Part shown: positions 48,214-57,208 of the stretch, piece after piece
Position numbering within the stretch: the first letter of the stretch is position 1
How the letters are laid out: each line of letters starts with the position of its first letter
Assembly (NCBI GenBank): GCA_025453975.1
Contig: JALOPI010000016.1
Coordinates: 1 to 63,923 of the forward strand
Reading direction: 5' to 3'
Length of the DNA stretch: 63,923 nt
Source: Syntrophobacteraceae bacterium
Lineage (GTDB): Bacteria > Desulfobacterota > Syntrophobacteria > Syntrophobacterales > Syntrophobacteraceae
The notes under the pieces: generated by a model
Databases searched by the model: none
What the model saw: the letters and a program-made list of their open reading frames with translations, nothing else
What the model was told of the DNA's origin: nothing
Position numbers and translations under genes: made by a program

Positions 48214-50478
48214 ATGAGCGACAGCTATTCAGAGGTGATCGCCGGCGAGCTCCACATCTCGCCTCGACAGGTTCAGGCCACGGCTCTTCTGTTGGAGGAG
48301 GGCGCGACGATTCCTTTCATCGCGCGCTACCGCAAGGAAGCCACGGGATCTCTGGACGAGGTCGCCATCGCGGCCATCCGGGACCGCCTGGATCAACTGG
48401 AGGCCCTGGACAAGCGCAGGGCGGCCATCCTCAAGTCCCTGACCGATCAGGGCAAGCTGGACGACGACCTGCGGGGGCGGGTCCTCGGGGCTCCGACCCT
48501 GGCCACCCTGGAAGACCTCTACCTGCCCTATCGTCCCAAGCGCCGCACCCGCGCCGCCATCGCCCGAGAAAGAGGTCTGGAGCCACTGGCTTCCCTCCTC
48601 CTCGGCCAGGCCCCGGAGACCGACCCATGGGCCGAGGCCGCACGGTTCATCGATGGGGAAAAAGGCGTCTCCTCGGCCGAGGACGCCCTGGCCGGGGCCC
48701 GCGACATCGTGGCCGAGTGGGTGAGCGAGGATGCCGATGCCCGGGCCAGGCTCCGGACCATTTTCATGGACCGGGGAGTCATCCGGTCCCGCGTGATTCC
48801 GGCCCGGGAGGTCGAGGCCATCCAGTATCGGGACTACTTCGACTGGCAGGGACCGCTGAAGGACACCCCATCCCACCGGATTCTGGCCGTTCGGCGGGGT
48901 GAAAGCGAAGGATTTCTCACGGTCCGCGTTGGGCCACCCGAGGAGGATGCCCTCACTCTCCTCGAGGCCCTTTTCCTTCGAGGCGATTCGGCCGCGTCGC
49001 ACCAGGTGCGGGAGGCCGTCCAGGACGGGTATCGACGACTCCTGGGACCGTCCCTGGAGACCGAGGCGCGTCAGAAAGCCAAGGAAAGGGCGGACCTCGA
49101 AGCCATCCAGGTCTTCGCCGACAACCTGCGACACCTGCTCATGGCTCCCCCTCTCGGCTCCAGGCGCATCATGGCCCTCGATCCGGGCTTTCGGACGGGG
49201 TGCAAGCTGGTCTGCCTGGATGGTCAGGGCGCCCTCCTCCACGGCGAGACCCTGTATCCCCACTCGGGAGTCGAAGCGGCATCCCGGGCCGCGGGCCGTG
49301 TCCAGGCCCTGGCGTCTCAGTTCGCCATCGAGGCCATCGCCATCGGGAACGGGACGGCGGGGCGGGAGACGGAAGCGTTCGTGCGCGGCCTGGACCTCCC
49401 GGGCGCCGTCCCCGTCGTCATGGTGGACGAAAGCGGGGCGTCGGTCTATTCGGCGTCGGAGACCGCCAGGGCGGAGCTTCCGGACCAGGACGTGACTGTC
49501 CGCGGGGCGGTCTCCATCGGAAGACGGCTCATGGATCCCCTGGCGGAGCTGGTGAAGATCGACCCCAAGTCCATCGGCGTCGGCCAGTACCAGCACGACG
49601 TGGATCAGGGTGCCCTCAGGCGCGGCCTGGACGACGTGGTCATGAGCTGCGTCAACGGGGTCGGGGTGGAGCTGAACACGGCGAGCCCCCATCTCCTGGC
49701 CTATGTATCGGGTATCGGACCGCAGCTCGCGGCCAACATCGTGACGTACCGCTCCGGGGTCGGACCTTTCCGGTCCAGGGCAGAGCTTAAAAAGGTCCCG
49801 CGGCTGGGTCCCAAGGCCTTCGAGCAGGCCGCCGGCTTCCTCCGGATCCGGGGAGCGGCGAATCCCCTGGACGCCAGCGGCGTCCACCCGGAATCGTACC
49901 CCCTGGTGGAATCCATGGCCAGGGATCTGGGCTGCTCGGTGGCGGATCTCATGCGGGATGCCGCAGCGCGCGGAGCCATCGACCCCGCCCGTTACGTGAG
50001 CGAAAAGGTGGGACTCCCGACACTCACGGACATCCTTCAGGAGCTGGCCCGTCCCGGTCGCGACCCGCGGCGGGCTTTCGAGGCTTTTGCCTTCGCGGCC
50101 GGCGTTCAGAAGGTGGAGGACCTGGAGCCCGGCATGCGGCTTCCGGGCATCGTCACCAACGTCACGGCCTTCGGGGCCTTCGTGGACGTGGGAGTCCACC
50201 GGGACGGCCTCGTGCACGTGAGCGAGCTCTCGGACAGCTTCGTCAAGGACCCCCGGCAGGTGGTGCACGTCCATCAGAAGGTCACCGTCACCGTCGTGGA
50301 GGTGGACCGGGAGCGGAACCGCATCGCCCTCTCCATGCGGTCGGCCCCTGGGGCCAGGGTGGACCACGCCCAGCCCCCACCCCCAACGGCACGAAAGGAA
50401 CGAGGGGAGCCAAAGCAGCGGCCCGGGCCCAAGCAGGCCTTCAACAACCCCTTCGAGGCGGCATTCCGGAAGTCGTGA
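48214..50478 (+). CDS. tex: RNA-binding transcriptional accessory protein Tex
   Basis: 754 residues, typical Tex length. It has an N-terminal helical bundle (ATIPFIARYRKEATGSLDEV), a YqgF/RuvC-like domain (RIMALDPGFRTGCKLVCLD), tandem helix-hairpin-helix (ISPHLLAYV-like NTASPHLLAYVSGIGPQLA; AELKKVPRLGPKAFEQAAGF) and a C-terminal S1 RNA-binding domain (GIVTNVTAFGAFVDVGVHRD). It is a cytoplasmic factor affecting transcription and RNA processing. The start ATG has a weak ribosome binding site. It overlaps the RluA-family gene by 4 bases (GTGA). Confidence 0.96.
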   Translation: MSDSYSEVIAGELHISPRQVQATALLLEEGATIPFIARYRKEATGSLDEVAIAAIRDRLDQLEALDKRRAAILKSLTDQGKLDDDLRGRVLGAPTLATLEDLYLPYRPKRRTRAAIARERGLEPLASLLLGQAPETDPWAEAARFIDGEKGVSSAEDALAGARDIVAEWVSEDADARARLRTIFMDRGVIRSRVIPAREVEAIQYRDYFDWQGPLKDTPSHRILAVRRGESEGFLTVRVGPPEEDALTLLEALFLRGDSAASHQVREAVQDGYRRLLGPSLETEARQKAKERADLEAIQVFADNLRHLLMAPPLGSRRIMALDPGFRTGCKLVCLDGQGALLHGETLYPHSGVEAASRAAGRVQALASQFAIEAIAIGNGTAGRETEAFVRGLDLPGAVPVVMVDESGASVYSASETARAELPDQDVTVRGAVSIGRRLMDPLAELVKIDPKSIGVGQYQHDVDQGALRRGLDDVVMSCVNGVGVELNTASPHLLAYVSGIGPQLAANIVTYRSGVGPFRSRAELKKVPRLGPKAFEQAAGFLRIRGAANPLDASGVHPESYPLVESMARDLGCSVADLMRDAAARGAIDPARYVSEKVGLPTLTDILQELARPGRDPRRAFEAFAFAAGVQKVEDLEPGMRLPGIVTNVTAFGAFVDVGVHRDGLVHVSELSDSFVKDPRQVVHVHQKVTVTVVEVDRERNRIALSMRSAPGARVDHAQPPPPTARKERGEPKQRPGPKQAFNNPFEAAFRKS

Positions 50479-51398
50479 GGAGCGGTGGACCGTTGGCTTT
50501 GAACCGAGGCTTCGTTTACCGGGAGAAGATCGATGGAGGCCGGGCCGGCGTCGGCGTGCTGGAGCATCTGAGCCGGCATCATCGCCATTCGACCCGGGAG
50601 GATTGGGGGCTTCGCCTGGAGTGCGGCGAGATCTTCCTCGAGGGCCGGCCCATCGCCCGCGACGCGGTCCTGAAGGCCGGCCAGGAGCTGGCCTGGCACC
50701 GGCCGCCCTGGGACGAGCCCGAGGTGCCCATGGACTACGCCGTCCTGCACCGGGACCCGGATCTCCTGGTGGTGGCCAAGCCCGGCGGGCTGCCCACGCT
50801 TCCGGGCGGGGGATTCCTCGAGCACACCCTGCTGAGCCTGGTACGGAAAACGTGCCCGGAGGCGACCCCCATCCACCGCCTGGGGCGGGGCACCTCGGGA
50901 ATCGTGGTCTTCGCCCTGTCGGTCCGCGCCCGATCCAGCCTGAGCCTGGCCCTGAGGCGCCGGGAGGTGACCAAGATCTACCGGGCGCTGGCCCGCGGCG
51001 CTCCGGCGTGCGATCGATTCACCATCACCACGCCCATCGGACCGGTGGCTCACCCCACCCTGGGCACCGTCCACGCGGCCTCGCCGGCGGGGAAGCCCGC
51101 CGTCAGCCGGGTGAGACTCCTGGAGCGGCGTCGGGACTGTTCTCTCCTGGAAATCGAGATCGAAACGGGCAGGCCCCACCAGATCCGAATCCACCTCGCT
51201 TCCGTCGGCCACCCGCTGGTGGGTGATCCCCTTTACGCCGTCGGTGGAGCCATCCTGACAGGACAGGTCGGACTCCCCGGGGACTTGGGCTATCACCTCC
51301 ATGCCGAGCGGGTGGTGCTCGCCCACCCGGCTACGGGAGACCGCGCCCCCTTCGTCTGCATTCCACCTCCCGAGCTTCGAATGCGGCCGGAATGGTGA
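50475..51398 (+). CDS. RluA-family pseudouridine synthase homologue lacking the canonical catalytic Asp
   Basis: 307 residues with the RluA fold signatures: DYAVLHRDPDLLVVAKPGGL, then IHRLGRGTSGIVVFALS, VTKIYRALARG, and RPHQIRIHLASVGHPLVGDP. The catalytic motif is normally HRLD; here the codon at residue 137 reads Gly (HRLGRGTSG). The U-to-pseudouridine reaction depends on that Asp, so activity is doubtful unless another residue serves. Related sequences with HRLGRG exist in some lineages, so this may be a clade trait. The start is GTG 50475 overlapping tex (GTGA), or TTG 50493 preceded by AGGAG. Confidence 0.85.
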   Translation: MRSGGPLALNRGFVYREKIDGGRAGVGVLEHLSRHHRHSTREDWGLRLECGEIFLEGRPIARDAVLKAGQELAWHRPPWDEPEVPMDYAVLHRDPDLLVVAKPGGLPTLPGGGFLEHTLLSLVRKTCPEATPIHRLGRGTSGIVVFALSVRARSSLSLALRRREVTKIYRALARGAPACDRFTITTPIGPVAHPTLGTVHAASPAGKPAVSRVRLLERRRDCSLLEIEIETGRPHQIRIHLASVGHPLVGDPLYAVGGAILTGQVGLPGDLGYHLHAERVVLAHPATGDRAPFVCIPPPELRMRPEW

Positions 51399-51490
51399 GA
51401 TGCCTTCTCGTGCCTTTCACGATCTCGCGCGCTCCCAGGTGAAAAGGGGAAGGACCGCGGCCCCGATGGCGCCACGGCTCTCTGGAAAGC

Positions 51491-53605
51491 TCAGCAGACG
51501 AGCTGTCGAGCCTGCTCCAGGAGTCGCGTCATGTCCAGGGCGGGAAGGGGTGGGCTGAAGTAGTCGCCCTGCATGGCGGAGCAGCCGCTTTCCTTGAGGA
51601 GCCGCAGCTCCTCGTGGGCCCCCACCCCATCGGCGATGACGTAAAGCCCCAGGCTTCCCGCCACGGCCAGGATGGCCTTCACCAAGGCCTGGCTTTCGGG
51701 CCGGGCGTGGAGATCCTTGATGAGGGCGCCGTCGATCTTGAGCCCATGGAGGGGAAGGCGCGTGAGGCTCCTCAGGGAAGCACTCCCGCTCCCCAAGGCG
51801 CCGAGGACGATTTTAACACCCCGACCATTGAGATCATTCAATATACGCAGCATGGCATCCGATCTGCCCATGGCCGCTCCCCCGGTGATGGTCAGCTCCA
51901 GCAGCGAGGGATCCAGGGACGAAGTCGCCAGGGCTCGCTCAACGACCTCCACCAGGTTCCTCGAGCGAAGCTGGCGGGCCGGCAGGCTCACGGCCATCCG
52001 GATCGCCGGCAGACCCGCCTGCCCCCAGATCCGGCTCTGCAGGCAAGCGGACCGGATCATCCACTCCCCCATGAGGGTGATGAGCCCCGTGCGCCCGGAA
52101 AGCTCAATGATCTCGGGTGGCGGGATGACGCCCCACTCCGGGTGGTCCCAGAAAGGAAGCACCTCGACGCCGGTGATGCGGCCCGTGCGGAGGTCGACCC
52201 GGGGCTGGTAGACCATGGAAAGCTCCTCCGCGCTCAGCGCATTCCCCATGGAGCCTTCGAGGCCCCATCGCCGCAGGGCTATGGCGCTCCGCGACGGGTC
52301 CAGGAATTCGAAGGTGCTTTCGCCCCGCTGGCGGGCATCCAGCATCGCCTTGTGGGCACTGAGGAGCAGGGTGTCGGCGTCGTCACCGTCGCCGGGAAAG
52401 ACGGCGATGCCGATGTTGGCGGTCAGGTCGACTTCGCGGTCGGCAACCAGGAAAGGTTGGGACAGGGTGTCGAGGATGCGCCGGGCCACCCGGGCACTGT
52501 CCTGTGCCTCCCCGATGGGCTCCAGGAGCACCGCGAGCTGGTCTCCCCCGAGGCGGGCCAGGGAGGGTGGAGCATCCCCACGGCGGAATCCCGCTCTCCG
52601 GTCGCCCTGGCGGGTGCAGTGGACGATGCGCTCGCAAGCGGTTTTCAGAACGGAATCCCCCGCGACGGTTCCGAAGGTTTCGCTCACGGGCAGGAGCCGG
52701 TTGAGATCCACCAGGAGAAGCGCCAGGGAGCGTCCGGCGCGGCGGGCCTGGGCCAGGGAGCCGGCGAGTAGCCCCCGGAAGGCCGGCAGCCCCTGGAGGC
52801 CGGTCCGGGACTCATCCTCCGTCGACCTGCGAAGGACCGACCCCGCACACTTTTTCTGCTCCCTCGCTTCCCGGACGATGGCGATCATCTCTCCGGAGCC
52901 GGCCGGAGCCAGGGTGGTCTCGCAGGCGATGGTCCGGCCTTCCAGGCGCAGAGGGTGGGCGATGGTCCGTTTCGATCCAGCCCCGAGGGCGCATTGGAAG
53001 GCCCGGGCATCGGCGTGAGCCGCGCCCGGGGCCACCAGCTCCCCGATCCTTCGCCCCACCGAGGCGCGCAGGAAGCGGGCCAGCTCGGAGCCCTCCGGGC
53101 CGTGGACATCCAGAATCCGTCCCTCGGGACCCAGTCTCAGCAGGGTATCGGGCAGGGCGAGCAGGAATCGGCGAAGCCTCGCCTCCCGGCGCTGCAGCGC
53201 CCTGCGGGAGCACACCTGCCGCCACAGAAAGCGGAGCTGCCGGTCGAGGGTATTCCAGTCGATGGAAGTCGGGATGATTCCGTCGGCGCCGGCCTCGAAG
53301 GCCCGCTCCATGGCCGGGACATCGCCGGGACTTGTCATCACCAGCAGGGTAGCCGTCGAGCCACCGGGCAGCTCGCGCAGTTTCGCGCACAGCGTGAAGC
53401 GGTCGGCTTCAAGGCCCGTGGCTCCAAGGATCACGAATTCGGGAGGCCTCTCCGTGAAGCCATGAAAGACCTCGGCGGCCTCCCGAACCTCAACCAGGTC
53501 GCAGCTCGACAGTCCCGCGGCCCCGTCGGCCGGCTGCCAAAGGGCCTGGTCCTGGTCCAGGAGGAGAACCAGGGGACGGTCTTTTTCTTCATGATCCTTG
53601 GACAT
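51491..53605 (-). CDS. Degenerate receiver-PAS-GGDEF-EAL protein
   Basis: 704 residues. An N-terminal pseudo-receiver (about 10-115) has FVILGATGLE where the phospho-Asp should be. A PAS-like region (about 145-250, FLLALPDTLLRLGPEGRIL) precedes a GGDEF-type domain whose motif is GGDQL (D355) and an EAL-type domain with EVL in place of EAL, LELTITGG in place of LELEITES, and GALGSG in place of DDFGTG. All catalytic signatures are changed, so c-di-GMP synthesis and hydrolysis are unlikely; a c-di-GMP-binding or protein-scaffold role is possible. ATG 53605 follows GAGG. The frame upstream of it runs antisense to the AOR gene. Confidence 0.85.
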   Translation of the reverse strand: MSKDHEEKDRPLVLLLDQDQALWQPADGAAGLSSCDLVEVREAAEVFHGFTERPPEFVILGATGLEADRFTLCAKLRELPGGSTATLLVMTSPGDVPAMERAFEAGADGIIPTSIDWNTLDRQLRFLWRQVCSRRALQRREARLRRFLLALPDTLLRLGPEGRILDVHGPEGSELARFLRASVGRRIGELVAPGAAHADARAFQCALGAGSKRTIAHPLRLEGRTIACETTLAPAGSGEMIAIVREAREQKKCAGSVLRRSTEDESRTGLQGLPAFRGLLAGSLAQARRAGRSLALLLVDLNRLLPVSETFGTVAGDSVLKTACERIVHCTRQGDRRAGFRRGDAPPSLARLGGDQLAVLLEPIGEAQDSARVARRILDTLSQPFLVADREVDLTANIGIAVFPGDGDDADTLLLSAHKAMLDARQRGESTFEFLDPSRSAIALRRWGLEGSMGNALSAEELSMVYQPRVDLRTGRITGVEVLPFWDHPEWGVIPPPEIIELSGRTGLITLMGEWMIRSACLQSRIWGQAGLPAIRMAVSLPARQLRSRNLVEVVERALATSSLDPSLLELTITGGAAMGRSDAMLRILNDLNGRGVKIVLGALGSGSASLRSLTRLPLHGLKIDGALIKDLHARPESQALVKAILAVAGSLGLYVIADGVGAHEELRLLKESGCSAMQGDYFSPPLPALDMTRLLEQARQLVC

Positions 53606-54049
53606 GAGATCCTCATCTTGGGGACATGACCTGCCAGCCACCTGGCCCCTTCCCCGGCACTCCGCCGCGGCACCCATGCGGGTGAAGGGATGAAGCCCGG
53701 CAGGCCTGAACCTGATTGCCTGTGCTCCCACGGTGAGACTTTCGGCTTTTGCCGGAGCACTCTTGAGCCCTCGAAGGGGAGGTGATCCAGGGAGCCTCCG
53801 CCAACAGCCGCACAAGGGTTTGAATTGAGAACTTTCATATGCTAGCCTTAACACAATCCACGCAGCCCCCCTCCCGGCGCAGCTCTCGGAGGAGGAAATG
53901 GAGGATGGGCATCGGCCCTCCGCACTCAAAACGCATCGCGGGCCGCGGCCATGCGGGGAGGGGGGGGCTTCCGAGGAGCCCCTCCCTTCTTTTGCTGAGC
54001 CACCGACGGTGGCGCATCCGCATTGAGCCCGGAAATGAAAGGACAGCTT
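53606..54049 (+). promoter_or_regulatory. Long leader of the AOR gene with terminator/antiterminator-like pairing
   Basis: 444 bases. GGGAGGGG (53956-53963) can pair with CCCCTCCC (53979-53986), with an inner CTTCC/GGAG stem, followed by TTCTTTT (53987-53993), which looks like an intrinsic terminator 57 bases before the ATG. CCCCCCTCCC (53866-53875) is perfectly complementary to the terminator's 5' arm (53956-53965), the layout of an antiterminator. A further GGAGG/CCTCC hairpin lies between. An AT-rich stretch (53819-53860) is the probable promoter. Cofactor sensing is only a hypothesis. Confidence 0.45.
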
Positions 54050-55786
54050 ATGGATAAGATCTTGAGAATCGACATGGGCGCCGAAGGTGGACCCCGGATG
54101 ACCGAAGCTCCCCTCGGAGACTATGCCGGCATGGGGGGACGGGCCCTCACCTCGGCCGTGGTGTCGAAGGAAGTTCCTCCCCTCTGCCACCCCCTGGGGA
54201 CGGATAACAGGCTGGTCATCGCCCCGGGGCTTCTGAGCGGCACCACGGGCGCCATGTCCGGACGCCTCTCCATCGGAGCCAAGAGCCCCCTCACGGGCGG
54301 GATCAAGGAATCCAACTCCGGTGGGCAGGCCGCCCAGGTACTGGCCCGGCTGGGCTACGCCGCCATCATCCTCGAAGGGAAGCCTAGGGCGGACGAGCTT
54401 TACGTCGTTTTCATCAACAAGGACGGTGTGAAGATCTCCCTCGCCCCGTCCCTCAAGCTTCTTCCCAATTACGAGCTGGTGGAAAAGCTCAAGAGCGAGT
54501 ACGGGGAAAGCATCGCCTGCATTTCCATCGGCCCCGCGGGGGAGATGAAGATGTCGGCGGCTTCCATCGCGTGCACGGACATGGAGCTTCGTCCCACCCG
54601 TCACGCGGGGCGCGGCGGGCTCGGCGCGGTCATGGGATCCAAGGGAGTCAAGGCCATCGTCCTGGACGACACGGGCATGAAGATGCGGACGCCCAAGGAT
54701 CCGGAGAAGTTCAAGGAGGCCAACAAGGTTTTCGTCCAAGGGCTGCGGAGCCATGCCGTGACCGGTCAGGCTCTCCCCGCCTACGGCACCAACGTGCTCA
54801 CCAACATCATCAACGAGGCGGGGGGCTACCCGACCTACAATTTCAAGGATGGCCGCTTCGACGGCGCCCACAAGATCAGCGGCGAGACCCAGGCCGAAAC
54901 GGAGACGGCCCGCGGCGGACTGGCCACTCATGGGTGCCACCGCGGCTGCGTCATTCGATGCTCGGGGATTTACAACGATAAGGACGGCCACTTCCTGACG
55001 AAGCAGCCCGAATACGAAACGGTGTGGGCCCACGGTGGACACTGCGGGATCTCGGACCTGGACACCATCGCCCGGCTCGACTTCATGGATGACAACTACG
55101 GCCTGGACACCATCGAGATGGGGGTTGCCATCGGGGTTGCCATGGATGCGGGGATCATCAGGTTCGGGGATGGCGAAGGGGCCATCAACCTGATGAAGGA
55201 AGTGGGACGGGGCACTCCCCTGGGACGCATCCTCGGCAACGGCGCCGCCGTGACCGGGAAGGTCTTCGGGGTGGAGCGGGTCCCGGTGGTCAAGGGGCAG
55301 GGATTGCCGGCCTACGACCCACGGGCCGTCAAAGGCATCGGGGTCACCTACGCCACGAGCACCATGGGGGCCGACCACACGGCCGGCTACGCCGTGGCCA
55401 CCAACATCCTCAAGGTGGGCGGCGACGTGGATCCCCTGAGCGCCCAGGGGCAGATCGAGCTCTCCAGGAACCTGCAGATCGCCACGGCGGCCGTGGATTC
55501 CACAGGCATGTGCCTCTTCATCGCCTTCGCGCTCCTCGACCAGCCCGAAACTTTCCAGTCCCTCATCGACATGCTCAATGCTTTCCACGGGTTGAGTATG
55601 ACGGGAGACGACGTGACGGCCCTTGGGAAGTCCATCCTGAAGATGGAGCGGGACTTCAATGCGCGGGCTGGTTTCACCGCAGCCCAGGACCGCCTGCCGG
55701 CTTTCTTCAAGGAGGAAGCCATCGCACCCCACAACGTGACCTTCGACATCCCTGACGAGGAGCTGGACCAGGTCTTCAACTGGTAG
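54050..55786 (+). CDS. Aldehyde:ferredoxin oxidoreductase family protein
   Basis: 578 residues, the usual AOR length. The N-terminal domain is MDKILRIDMGAEGG followed by GGRALTS; pterin-binding domain motifs include SGRLSIGAKSPLTGGIKESN and AASIACTDMELRPTRHAGRGG. The [4Fe-4S] Cys set is C296, C300, C304 (GCHRGCVIRC, CX3CX3C rather than the CX2CX3C of archaeal AOR) plus C488 (STGMCLFIAF). AOR enzymes oxidise aldehydes or reduce carboxylic acids with a tungsto- or molybdo-pterin cofactor. ATG 54050 follows AAAGGAC. The gene stands alone, preceded by the structured leader. Confidence 0.93.
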   Translation: MDKILRIDMGAEGGPRMTEAPLGDYAGMGGRALTSAVVSKEVPPLCHPLGTDNRLVIAPGLLSGTTGAMSGRLSIGAKSPLTGGIKESNSGGQAAQVLARLGYAAIILEGKPRADELYVVFINKDGVKISLAPSLKLLPNYELVEKLKSEYGESIACISIGPAGEMKMSAASIACTDMELRPTRHAGRGGLGAVMGSKGVKAIVLDDTGMKMRTPKDPEKFKEANKVFVQGLRSHAVTGQALPAYGTNVLTNIINEAGGYPTYNFKDGRFDGAHKISGETQAETETARGGLATHGCHRGCVIRCSGIYNDKDGHFLTKQPEYETVWAHGGHCGISDLDTIARLDFMDDNYGLDTIEMGVAIGVAMDAGIIRFGDGEGAINLMKEVGRGTPLGRILGNGAAVTGKVFGVERVPVVKGQGLPAYDPRAVKGIGVTYATSTMGADHTAGYAVATNILKVGGDVDPLSAQGQIELSRNLQIATAAVDSTGMCLFIAFALLDQPETFQSLIDMLNAFHGLSMTGDDVTALGKSILKMERDFNARAGFTAAQDRLPAFFKEEAIAPHNVTFDIPDEELDQVFNW

Positions 55787-55854
55787 CCATCCCTGCCGTC
55801 ATCGCCACGCGGCACTGGGTGACGAAAATAACGCCGCGGCAAAGTCTCGAAGCT

Positions 55855-55880
55855 CCCTCTCCCCGCATCGGGGGAGAGGG
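55855..55880. repeat. Perfect 10-bp inverted repeat CCCTCTCCCC/GGGGAGAGGG
   Basis: CCCTCTCCCC (55855-55864), 6-base loop GCATCG, GGGGAGAGGG (55871-55880), between the convergent AOR and flavoprotein genes. No U-tract. A related core recurs near 57093-57128. It is likely a dispersed repeat that may also act as a barrier between convergent transcripts. Confidence 0.5.
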
Positions 55881-56027
55881 AACGACCGCGAGCCTGCGTG
55901 CTGATCGGAAATCATGTCGACGTGATGAACGGCCGGCGATGGGGATGAAGCCCCCATCCATGGACCGAGGGGGTGTACAGGCAAAATCGTGTGCACACCC
56001 CTCCCCGCCAGCCGCGCCGTTCCCCCG

Positions 56028-56729
56028 TCATGCGGAATGCTTGAACATCTCCATGAGCTTCCGCTGCATCCTCAGGGTCACCTGCTGGCGATCGTGGCCT
56101 CCCCTCAATCGCTCACCCAGGAGCTTCCCGGCTTCGACCGCCGATGCCACGACAGCCGGCTGCCTGGCGACGTCGGGGACCATTTCGGGAGTGATCTTCA
56201 CCCCCTTGCCGTAAACCATGGCGGGAATCCCGACGCCGCAAGTCTCGCCGTAGCCGCACGAATAACACGCCGCGGCGCCCTGACCGCTCACCGTGGCCAC
56301 CGTCTCCACGAAATTGTAGAGAAAGAACCGCTGAATATCGCCCGCGGGAGCCCGTCCATCGGCCCCGCCCACGCCCACGGCCACGGCCAGCTTGCCCCAG
56401 AGGGTATTCCCTTCCTGATGGCGGAATTGAAACCACCGCTCCAGGAAGGCATGGGTGATGGCATTGAGGGTGCTGTAATAGTTGGGGGCTCCGATGACGA
56501 AGGCATCGGCCTCCACGATCTTATCGCGCAGGGGAGCCATGTCGTCGTCCACCTTGCAGACGTTGTCCCGGGCGCACCCCAGGCAGGCGATGCATCCGCC
56601 GATCTTCTTGCCCCGCAGCGATACCAGCTCATATTCGACACCGGTATTCTCGAGGACCGTGCGGACCAGCTTGAAGACCCCCGAGATGTCCTCCTTGCGT
56701 GAACTTCCCGAAATTCCCAGTACTTTCAA
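56028..56729 (-). CDS. Flavodoxin-fold iron-sulfur flavoprotein (FMN reductase-like)
   Basis: 233 residues. The flavodoxin-type start VLGISGSSRKEDISGVFK gives the FMN-phosphate loop, and a compact Cys motif GGCIACLGCARDNVCKV (C46, C49, C52, C58) follows, as in iron-sulfur flavoproteins of anaerobes. FVIGAPNYYSTLNAITHAFLE is the conserved flavin-edge loop. A second Cys group (CYSCGYGETCG) is present. The start is TTG 56729 with GAGGAG 5 bases upstream. It is convergent with the AOR gene. A role as electron carrier or oxidative-stress flavoprotein is inferred. Confidence 0.85.
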   Translation of the reverse strand: MKVLGISGSSRKEDISGVFKLVRTVLENTGVEYELVSLRGKKIGGCIACLGCARDNVCKVDDDMAPLRDKIVEADAFVIGAPNYYSTLNAITHAFLERWFQFRHQEGNTLWGKLAVAVGVGGADGRAPAGDIQRFFLYNFVETVATVSGQGAAACYSCGYGETCGVGIPAMVYGKGVKITPEMVPDVARQPAVVASAVEAGKLLGERLRGGHDRQQVTLRMQRKLMEMFKHSA

Positions 56730-57208
56730 TGCGCTCTCCTCTTACTGCGCTGTCGCGACCCTCTATCCTTCGGGGCCCGGCCGGGCGGGAATCCTGCCCT
56801 CCCTGGAGCCCGAAGCTCGAAATCCTGATGAGCACACCATAACAAAGAGAGCCTGGAAGAAAAATCACCAAAACACGCCACGGCCAGGGAGCCCGACCTG
56901 TTTAAACCTTGATTTTCCTGTTATATGAGCCAGGTCTACAAAGGAGTGCTCCCCGTCTCATCCACGGGAAGGCAGGGCCCGGTGCGGCGGGCGTGCCCCG
57001 CCCCCGTCGAGGGGCAGGCTTCCCGGGCGATGATGACCCGCAAGCCCTGGTGCGACAACGAGATTTCTGTCATTGCCCGGGTGTGCAGTGGCTCCCTCTC
57101 CCTTGGCGAGAAGTTCGGGGAGAGGGGAGGCTGCTGCGAAATCGAACTGACGGAGCCCTCGAGCATGGGCCACCAACGCAATTCCACCTCGGACAGGAGA
57201 TGACCGTG
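56730..57208. repeat. Intergenic region with a repeat related to the CCCTCTCC element
   Basis: A 479-base gap between divergent genes. TCCCTCTCCC (about 57093-57102) and GGGGAGAGGGGA (57117-57128) form an imperfect inverted repeat; read on the minus strand the tract (CTCTCCCCGAACTTCTCGCC) is a type common in dispersed repeats. AGGAG at 57196-57200 is the ribosome binding site of the TolC-like gene. No other gene is supported. Confidence 0.4.

Noticed and set aside
53606-55732. Upstream extension of the degenerate GGDEF-EAL frame
   Set aside because: It runs antisense through the AOR gene, which has all AOR motifs; the good ribosome binding site at 53605 marks the real start.
56925-57203. 92-residue open frame before the TolC-like gene
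   Set aside because: It is largely made of a repeat-like tract and lacks a convincing ribosome binding site.
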